A DNA stretch of 33,200 nt from Puniceicoccaceae bacterium MED-G32 (lineage in GTDB: Bacteria; Verrucomicrobiota; Verrucomicrobiia; Opitutales; Coraliomargaritaceae), in assembly GCA_002457235.1 (NCBI GenBank), contig NTJV01000005.1, forward strand, positions 1 through 33,200. Direction: 5' to 3'. The position numbers and the translations under genes are program-made. Positions 27,578-33,200 of this stretch are shown here, piece after piece; positions within the stretch are counted from its first letter, which is position 1; each line of letters starts with the position of its first letter. The notes beneath the pieces are model-generated. The model made no database searches. It was given only the letters and a program-made list of their open reading frames with translations, and had not been told where the DNA came from.

Positions 27578-29911
27578 ATGAAACTGCTTCGAATTCATCT
27601 TTTTTTCTCTAATAGCTTTCTGCTCTTATTCTCTGTTATTCTCTTAAGTGCAGAAATTAAACTGAGTGAAAAAGAGCAAGTCGCTTTGCAAACTCAAACC
27701 CAATGGGCGATCGATCTAATACGCTCCAATCATTATTTAAAAAATGAAATTCAATCGATTGACGGTTCTCAAATCATCGAAAATTTTGCGGGTAATTTAG
27801 ATTACTCAAAACTTTATTTTCTTCGTTCTGATATTGATGATTATTTATTTCGCTTTTCTGAATCAATCGAAGGCTTTTTAGAAACTGGTAATTTATATCC
27901 TGCCTTTGTCATTTATAACGATTTCACAAACAAATTTAAAACCCGTACCGAATGGGTATTAAGACGTTTGGATGAGCCCTTTGTATTTCAAAAAGAAGCT
28001 CTATTTGAATCTGACCGAACCGATTCCCAATGGATAGAATCAAAAGCAGACGCCGATGCGGTATGGGATAAATTTATTCATTATCAAGTGCTCAATGAGC
28101 TCCTTTCAATTGCTGGAGAGCCAGAAGAAGACTCCGAAGCCGATACAGTGGATACAGAGACACTCGAAAAACAATTGAATCGGCTATTCTCGGAACGATC
28201 TTTCTTTGATGCAAAAATGGATGAAGTTATTGAAAAACTTAAACGTCGCTATAACAGAAATTTAGGCATTTTAGAAGATCGAGAGGTGAGCGATATACAG
28301 GAAACGTTCATTAATGCCATGACTCATTCATTTGATCCTCATTCCAGTTTCCTTTCAACACACACTTTAGAAAGTTTTAACTCAGCGGTAAAAAATTCCT
28401 TTGTTGGGATTGGTGCTCAACTCCAAGATGTAGATGGTATTTGTACGATCAAAGATATCTTACCAGGCGGTCCAGCTGAACGCTCCAATGAATTAAAGGC
28501 CGAAGATGAAATATTAGGAGTGGCACAAGGAGATGAAGCATTTGAAGATGTCATTGATATGCAATTACAATACATTGTACGGAAGATCAAAGGGCCGAAA
28601 GAGACGATCGTACGATTATTAATTCGTCCAGGGGATTCATCAGACCCCTCAGCAAGAAAAATAGTTTCGCTAGTTCGTGATGAAGTTAAACTGACGGCTA
28701 ACCTTGCTAGTGCTAAAGTAATCACTGTACCCGGTGAAGACACAATGATTTCTATTGGCGTGATCGAGCTCCCCTCTTTTTACGGAAACATAGGCTTAAC
28801 GAGTGCTCTTGGTACAACAAGCGATGATGTTCAAGAATTAATCGAAAAACTTAAAGGGTATAATATTGAAGGATTAGTTTTAGATTTAAGAAAAAATGGA
28901 GGCGGACTTCTAAGTGAAGCGGTACGCCTAACTGGCTTGTTTATTCCTGTTGGTCCTGTAGTGCAAGTAGTCGATGCCCGTGGGAAGAAACAGGTCTTGC
29001 ATGACCAACTCCCATCGATGGCTTGGAAGGGCCCTCTCATTATTTTAACGTCTAAGTTCAGTGCTTCCGCATCTGAAATTGTGGCTGGGGCCTTACAAGA
29101 CCATGAACGAGCCTTGATCATTGGAGACAGTGCAACTCACGGAAAAGGTACGGTACAAGAAATTTATCACATGAATGCACGCTCACCTATGAGTTGGTTT
29201 CAGCCTAGCCAATCACAGACTCCTCCTGTCGCTTCAAAAATTACAATTAAACAATTCTTTTTACCTAAAGGTAGTTCCACTCAACTCAAAGGCGTTTCTT
29301 CTGACATCATTTTACCTTCCATCAATGAGCTGTTTCCCATCGCTGAATCAGATTTAGAAAATCCAATAAACTGGGCATTAATTGAGCCCGTCAATTGGTA
29401 CAACAATTGGGAAAAGATCGAAGTTTCCAGTCCCTACCAAGAAAACTTAATCCCCTACCTATCTCAATTGAGTGAAGGACGACAAAAAGAAATGGAAGAG
29501 TTAATTTATCTCCAAGATCAAATTGACTGGCGATCCCAAGATTATGATGAAACCGAAATTTCTCTCAATTTAGAAACCCGTATAGCAAAGCAACTCGAAG
29601 AAAAATTATTTAACGAGGCCCTCGAAGAACGTTATGATGCTTTAAAAGCAAAGCCTTATGATCAACTAGAAGTTCTCTTAGATGTCCGAGTCGAACAAGA
29701 AGCAGATTCTCAAAGCCTAAAAGATTCTTTTGCTACTAAGGAGTTGGATGAAGTGCCTGAAGAGGATTCTCTAGATCTTGAAAACGATGAGGAAGAAGAA
29801 CCCTCTTATGACATACACTTAAGAGAGAGTCTTCGTATCATGCGCGACTGGGTATTATGGGAAAATAATACACTACAACGAGGAACTGCATTCAGTTTAT
29901 TTCCCAATTAA
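27578..29911 (+). CDS. prc: Carboxy-terminal processing (tail-specific) periplasmic protease, Prc type
   Basis: Degrades or trims proteins in the periplasm. The 777 residues have an N-terminal signal sequence (about 1-25), a helical N-terminal domain, a PDZ domain (about 270-360; SFVGIGAQLQ, GGPAERSNELKAEDEILGV), and the catalytic domain with S497 in SASASE and K523 in GKGTVQ forming the Ser-Lys dyad. A DUF3340-like C-terminal region follows, with an acidic stretch (about 720-757). Length and order fit E. coli Prc rather than the smaller CtpA. It lies 35 bases after the rhomboid gene and ends 2 bases from the convergent prmC stop. Confidence 0.93.
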   Translation: MKLLRIHLFFSNSFLLLFSVILLSAEIKLSEKEQVALQTQTQWAIDLIRSNHYLKNEIQSIDGSQIIENFAGNLDYSKLYFLRSDIDDYLFRFSESIEGFLETGNLYPAFVIYNDFTNKFKTRTEWVLRRLDEPFVFQKEALFESDRTDSQWIESKADADAVWDKFIHYQVLNELLSIAGEPEEDSEADTVDTETLEKQLNRLFSERSFFDAKMDEVIEKLKRRYNRNLGILEDREVSDIQETFINAMTHSFDPHSSFLSTHTLESFNSAVKNSFVGIGAQLQDVDGICTIKDILPGGPAERSNELKAEDEILGVAQGDEAFEDVIDMQLQYIVRKIKGPKETIVRLLIRPGDSSDPSARKIVSLVRDEVKLTANLASAKVITVPGEDTMISIGVIELPSFYGNIGLTSALGTTSDDVQELIEKLKGYNIEGLVLDLRKNGGGLLSEAVRLTGLFIPVGPVVQVVDARGKKQVLHDQLPSMAWKGPLIILTSKFSASASEIVAGALQDHERALIIGDSATHGKGTVQEIYHMNARSPMSWFQPSQSQTPPVASKITIKQFFLPKGSSTQLKGVSSDIILPSINELFPIAESDLENPINWALIEPVNWYNNWEKIEVSSPYQENLIPYLSQLSEGRQKEMEELIYLQDQIDWRSQDYDETEISLNLETRIAKQLEEKLFNEALEERYDALKAKPYDQLEVLLDVRVEQEADSQSLKDSFATKELDEVPEEDSLDLENDEEEEPSYDIHLRESLRIMRDWVLWENNTLQRGTAFSLFPN

Positions 29912-29913
29912 AC

Positions 29914-30768
29914 TCATCGTTGCATCCACAAAAAGCGATCATACCCATTCAAATCTTGGGTAGTTCTTATCCCATGGTAGCCAATGCTATTCGCCTCCTT
30001 CGATAATTCCTCATGCTGGTCTGTTCCTGTTTCAAAAACTAAATGCCCTTTCGGTTTCAAAAAGCTGAACGATTGACGCATAATCATTTTTAAATCGGAC
30101 ATGCCTGCATCTGCAGACAATAAAGCTTGCTTCGGTTCAAAGTCTTTCACCTCCGGTTCAGCTAACTCATAAAGTGCCTGACTCAAATAAGGTGGATTCG
30201 ATATGATTACATCAAACTGTTTTTCTGAAGATAGTGCCGATAGCCAATCGCTCTCAAGAAACGTAATTTTATCGGCCAACCCTAACGCATCTGCATTACT
30301 TTTTGCCAAGGCGAGGGCCTCAGGGTCTCGGTCAACGGCCGTTATTTCCCCAGAGATTCCTGCTTTTGCAATCGCTAAAACAATCGCACCAGAGCCAGTC
30401 CCTAATTCTAAAATATGCTCTGCATCCTTAAGTAGAGGCAATATTTGCTCAACCAATAATTCTGTTTCTGGTCGAGGAATTAAAGCACGCTTATCCACTC
30501 GCAAAGAACAATTGTAAAAAGAACATTCCTCTAAAATATATTGCAAGGGTTCACGCATTGCTCTTCTTCGAACCATATCCCGCATATGATTCAATTCCTT
30601 TTCATAAATTGGACGATCTAAATCTAGGTATAAATCCAAGCGTTTCAACTTCAGCGCATGGGATAAGATTAAGTCCGTATCTAGTTTCCCATTAGGAATT
30701 CCTTTTTCAGAAAAAAACTTTTCTGTCTTACTTTTGATCTCTCTCAGCGTAAGTAACATCCTCGACAC
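29914..30768 (-). CDS. prmC: Peptide chain release factor N5-glutamine methyltransferase
   Basis: Methylates the Gln of the GGQ motif in release factors. The 284 residues have an N-terminal helical domain, PRPETELLVEQ, the SAM motif LELGTGSGAIVLAIAKA and the catalytic NPPY (in IISNPPYLS). It starts 3 bases after prfA, whose product is its substrate, so the two genes form a functional pair. Confidence 0.96.
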   Translation of the reverse strand: MSRMLLTLREIKSKTEKFFSEKGIPNGKLDTDLILSHALKLKRLDLYLDLDRPIYEKELNHMRDMVRRRAMREPLQYILEECSFYNCSLRVDKRALIPRPETELLVEQILPLLKDAEHILELGTGSGAIVLAIAKAGISGEITAVDRDPEALALAKSNADALGLADKITFLESDWLSALSSEKQFDVIISNPPYLSQALYELAEPEVKDFEPKQALLSADAGMSDLKMIMRQSFSFLKPKGHLVFETGTDQHEELSKEANSIGYHGIRTTQDLNGYDRFLWMQR

Positions 30769-30771
30769 TCT

Positions 30772-31860
30772 TTACCCTTTTTGAGACTGTACCAAATTTT
30801 CAATACGGGCTTCGTAATCCACATTATGCAAAGCCTCAATTAAAGATTCTAAATTACCTTCAACGATTCCTGGAAGGGAAAAGTTTGTCCCGATGCGATG
30901 ATCCGTCAGTCGTCCCTGCGGAAAATTGTAAGTGCGAATCCGTTCAGAGCGATCGCCCGTCCCGATTTGCCCTTTGCGTTCAGCCGCATACTTTGCATGC
31001 TCTTCTTCTTCTTTCGCTTTAAGCAAACGAGACCGTAACACCGTCATTGCCTTGGCTTTATTTTTATGCTGAGAACGTTCGTCTGCACAATACACGGTAA
31101 CTCCTGTTGGCTTATGAACAAGTTGTACCGCAGAATCTGTAGTATTCACATGTTGCCCACCTGCCCCAGAGGCTCGCATTGTAGAAATTTCCAAATCTTG
31201 TGGGTTTATTTCAATGTCCACTTCTTCAGCTTCGGGTAACACCGCAACTGTTGCCGTAGAGGTATGGATTCGCCCTTGGGTCTCTGTTACAGGCACACGT
31301 TGTACTCGATGCACTCCACTCTCAAATTTTAAATGTTTATAAACATTCTCTCCAGTTATCTTGAAAATAATTTCACGAAACCCTCCTGTTTCAGCGGCAC
31401 TAGAACTCATTAATTCAACACGCCAATTCATTTTCTCAGCATAACGACTGTACATTCTAAATAAATCTCCGGCAAAAATATTAGCTTCATCGCCTCCAGC
31501 ACCACCGCGTATTTCCATCACTGAATTTCGACTGTCGCTAGAATCCGGTGGCACCATCGCCTTCAATACCAAAAGTACTAAGGACTCTTTTTCCTCTTTC
31601 AAACTCAACTGCTCTTCTTCAATCAATGGTACCAACTCTTGATCTGTACTCGAATCTGTTAATAACCCCTCGTTGTCGATTAATTGTTGTTCAACCTTAT
31701 GATACTGTTCAAACTTTTCGATTAATGAAGAAAGCCTTTGGTGTTCACGAGACACTTCGGTCGCTTTTTTTGCGTCCGAAAAAAAATCAGCGGCTGCCAT
31801 TTGTTCGTCTAAGCTACTTAATTTTTGTTTAAATGGCTCAATATCAGGTATTTTGTGCAT
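30772..31860 (-). CDS. prfA: Peptide chain release factor 1
   Basis: Recognises UAA and UAG stop codons and triggers peptide release. The 362 residues have the RF1 codon-recognition motif PxT as PVT (190-192), which separates it from RF2 (SPF), and the universal GGQ (234-236) in [10 protein letters not shown]. Length is standard. The 60-bp gap to the divergent HAD gene leaves little room for two promoters. Confidence 0.97.
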   Translation of the reverse strand: MHKIPDIEPFKQKLSSLDEQMAAADFFSDAKKATEVSREHQRLSSLIEKFEQYHKVEQQLIDNEGLLTDSSTDQELVPLIEEEQLSLKEEKESLVLLVLKAMVPPDSSDSRNSVMEIRGGAGGDEANIFAGDLFRMYSRYAEKMNWRVELMSSSAAETGGFREIIFKITGENVYKHLKFESGVHRVQRVPVTETQGRIHTSTATVAVLPEAEEVDIEINPQDLEISTMRASGAGGQHVNTTDSAVQLVHKPTGVTVYCADERSQHKNKAKAMTVLRSRLLKAKEEEEHAKYAAERKGQIGTGDRSERIRTYNFPQGRLTDHRIGTNFSLPGIVEGNLESLIEALHNVDYEARIENLVQSQKG

Positions 31861-31877
31861 ATTTTATGGAAAATTCG

Positions 31878-31907
31878 TTGCAGAAAAAAGAGTTCTTAAA
31901 TAAGAAT
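31878..31907 (+). promoter_or_regulatory. Candidate promoter for the HAD-family gene
   Basis: TTGCAG (31878-31883) and AAGAAT (31902-31907), 18 bases apart, are a weak sigma-70-like pair 14 bases before the ATG at 31921. The transcript leader would be very short. Weak support. Confidence 0.25.
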
Positions 31908-31920
31908 ACACAATCAAGTA

Positions 31921-32934
31921 ATGTCGAAAAAATCTTTATACAAACAAAATATCATCGCTTGCGTTTGGGATTTTGATAAAACCCTAATTCCTGGATACAT
32001 GCAAACCCCTTTATTCGATGCTTTCGGCATCGATGAAAAACTCTTTTGGAAAGAAGTGAATGCACTACCAGAAATCTACCAAAAAAAAGGCACCCGTGTT
32101 TCCTCTGATACCATTTACTTAAATCACTTAATTAGCTATGTGAAAAATGGCATCCTTGAAGGGCTGACCAATGCAAAATTAAGAGAGTTGGGAAAAGCTC
32201 TAGAATTCTGTCCAGGGCTTCCTGAATTATTTCCCTTGTTGCAGGCGATCACCAAAGAATCTGAAGCCTATAAAAAGCACAATATAGAGCTAGAGCATTA
32301 CATTATCAGTACAGGTATTGCGGAAATGATTCGAGGGAGTAAAATTGCTCGCTATGTCACTGATATTTTTGGCTGTGAATTCATTGAAGCTCCTATGCCT
32401 CCTCATTTTTCCAAACAAGAAGAGCTACTGATCAAACTCGATTTTGAAATCAGCCAAGTTGGCACCATCGTAGATAACACGATAAAGACTCGTTATATTT
32501 TCGAAATTAACAAAGGCGGTAACAAAAATCCTTCTATTGATGTGAATGCCTATATTGAAAAAAGCGATCGCCGCATTCCCATTGATCGAATGATCTACGT
32601 GGCTGATGGGCCAAGCGATATTCCTTGTTTTTCTGTAGTCAAAAATAATGGCGGAAAAACCTATGCGGTTTTCCAACCAGAAAATGATGCGGAATTTGCT
32701 CAAAATGATGCCTTGCTTCATGCAGGTCGCATCCATTCCTATGGCCCAGCAGACTACACAGCCAATAGCACCACCACTAAGTGGCTCTCCATGCATATTC
32801 GAAAAATTTGCGACTCGATTGTTTACGAATGTGAAAATACACTCTCTAAATCTATTCAAGAACCCCCAAAACACATTCACAAAAACGACCCCGAGTCGGA
32901 GTCCCCTGATTCCAATCTAGATCTCTTTTCTTAA
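31921..32934 (+). CDS. HAD-superfamily hydrolase, substrate unknown
   Basis: A 337-residue soluble protein with the HAD nucleophile motif DFDKT (17-21, after a hydrophobic strand IIACVW) and a late acidic motif [12 protein letters not shown], both needed for Mg-dependent phosphoryl transfer. Between them is a long helical cap (about 30-130) and SGTGI-like [11 protein letters not shown]. Apart from the motifs I do not recognise the subfamily. The C-terminus (about 310-337) is a polar, Ser/Pro/Glu-rich tail. It stands alone, so no substrate can be inferred from its neighbours. Confidence 0.85.
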   Translation: MSKKSLYKQNIIACVWDFDKTLIPGYMQTPLFDAFGIDEKLFWKEVNALPEIYQKKGTRVSSDTIYLNHLISYVKNGILEGLTNAKLRELGKALEFCPGLPELFPLLQAITKESEAYKKHNIELEHYIISTGIAEMIRGSKIARYVTDIFGCEFIEAPMPPHFSKQEELLIKLDFEISQVGTIVDNTIKTRYIFEINKGGNKNPSIDVNAYIEKSDRRIPIDRMIYVADGPSDIPCFSVVKNNGGKTYAVFQPENDAEFAQNDALLHAGRIHSYGPADYTANSTTTKWLSMHIRKICDSIVYECENTLSKSIQEPPKHIHKNDPESESPDSNLDLFS

Positions 32935-33026
32935 ACGTCTCAGCAAAAAATAAACTTTTTTTTATATCGCTTTACTCAGACACTTTTTTTTTAAACTATA
33001 TTCAATTCTATCAAATCGTTTAAATT

Positions 33027-33200
33027 ATGCTTAAAGTTCACAGTATTCTATTCGTTTTAGCTGTATTATTATTCTCAACGGGATGTGAAACAACCGCATC
33101 CAACCCAATACAAGCCGATTATTCAGCACCGACAGTTCTAGAAACACCTGAGGCTCAGCCGCTGGTAGAATCACTCCCCGAAATATCCGAAACAAACAAT
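33027..33200 (+). CDS. Lipoprotein, N-terminal part (3' truncated by window edge)
   Basis: The frame is open from ATG 33027 to the edge (58 codons). It begins with a basic n-region, a hydrophobic segment (about 7-16) and an FSTGC lipobox with the lipidated Cys at residue 20. The following sequence is polar and rich in Thr, Pro and Glu, as in the linker of an outer-membrane-anchored lipoprotein. The lipobox residue at -3 is Ser, which is less usual than Leu. Function cannot be told from this fragment. Confidence 0.8.
   Translation, partial: MLKVHSILFVLAVLLFSTGCETTASNPIQADYSAPTVLETPEAQPLVESLPEISETNN

Noticed and set aside
32935-33026. Promoter before the lipoprotein gene
   Set aside because: A TATATT hexamer at 32997-33002 is present, but no -35 lies at a usable distance; T-rich sequence makes chance matches likely.

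Overview
The window is an AT-rich, tightly packed chromosomal segment that is almost wholly core genes. I infer a Gram-negative bacterium of the Planctomycetota-Verrucomicrobiota group, most like marine Opitutae-type Verrucomicrobiota. The reasons are signal-peptide-like N-termini on two ATP synthase F0 subunits, an NfeD-FloA operon followed by a membrane-anchored protein ending in an ExLxxPxxLR-type motif, weak Shine-Dalgarno use, and the gene set as a whole. I saw no IS element, prophage, CRISPR array, rRNA or tRNA. No stretch over 300 bases lacks a gene.

Layout. 1-1620: 3' part of metH (B12-dependent methionine synthase), running in from the left edge. 1616-2415: a SatD-like putative regulator with three 21-bp palindromes upstream and a degenerate fourth downstream. 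2448-6331 (+): a membrane protein of unknown function, gmk, then nadC-birA-coaX (NAD, biotin and CoA cofactor genes, translationally overlapped). 12919-6295 (-): complete F1F0 ATP synthase operon atpB-E-F-H-A-G-D-C. A small one-TM protein (13050-13286, +) diverges from it. 15900-13288 (-): PhoB/PhoR-type two-component system and trmB. 16005-20158 (+): grpE-dnaJ-purN-prmA-rodZ-like. 23295-20155 (-): nfeD, floA and a membrane-anchored protein whose frame has no standard start codon. 23444-26307 (+): trkA-trkH potassium uptake. 26549-26298 (-): ferredoxin. 26640-29911 (+): rhomboid protease and Prc-type periplasmic protease. 31860-29914 (-): prfA-prmC. 31921-32934 (+): HAD-family hydrolase. 33027 to the edge: start of a lipoprotein gene.

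How it works together. The genes serve energy conversion (ATP synthase, Trk), cofactor and nucleotide supply (nadC, birA, coaX, gmk, purN, metH), protein folding and turnover (grpE, dnaJ, nfeD, rhomboid, Prc), and translation (prfA with its methylase prmC; trmB; prmA). All five convergent gene ends overlap or lie within 2 nt of each other, with no convincing intrinsic terminator, which suggests genome compaction.

The most notable signals are: (1) three near-identical 21-bp palindromes before the SatD-like gene, one covering the spacer and -10 of a TTGACA promoter whose predicted start of transcription falls on the ATG; (2) a well-formed membrane protein frame after floA whose best start is ATC behind a strong Shine-Dalgarno sequence; (3) a perfect 14-bp hairpin between atpE and atpF; (4) signal-peptide-like N-termini on AtpB and AtpF together with a shortened delta subunit.
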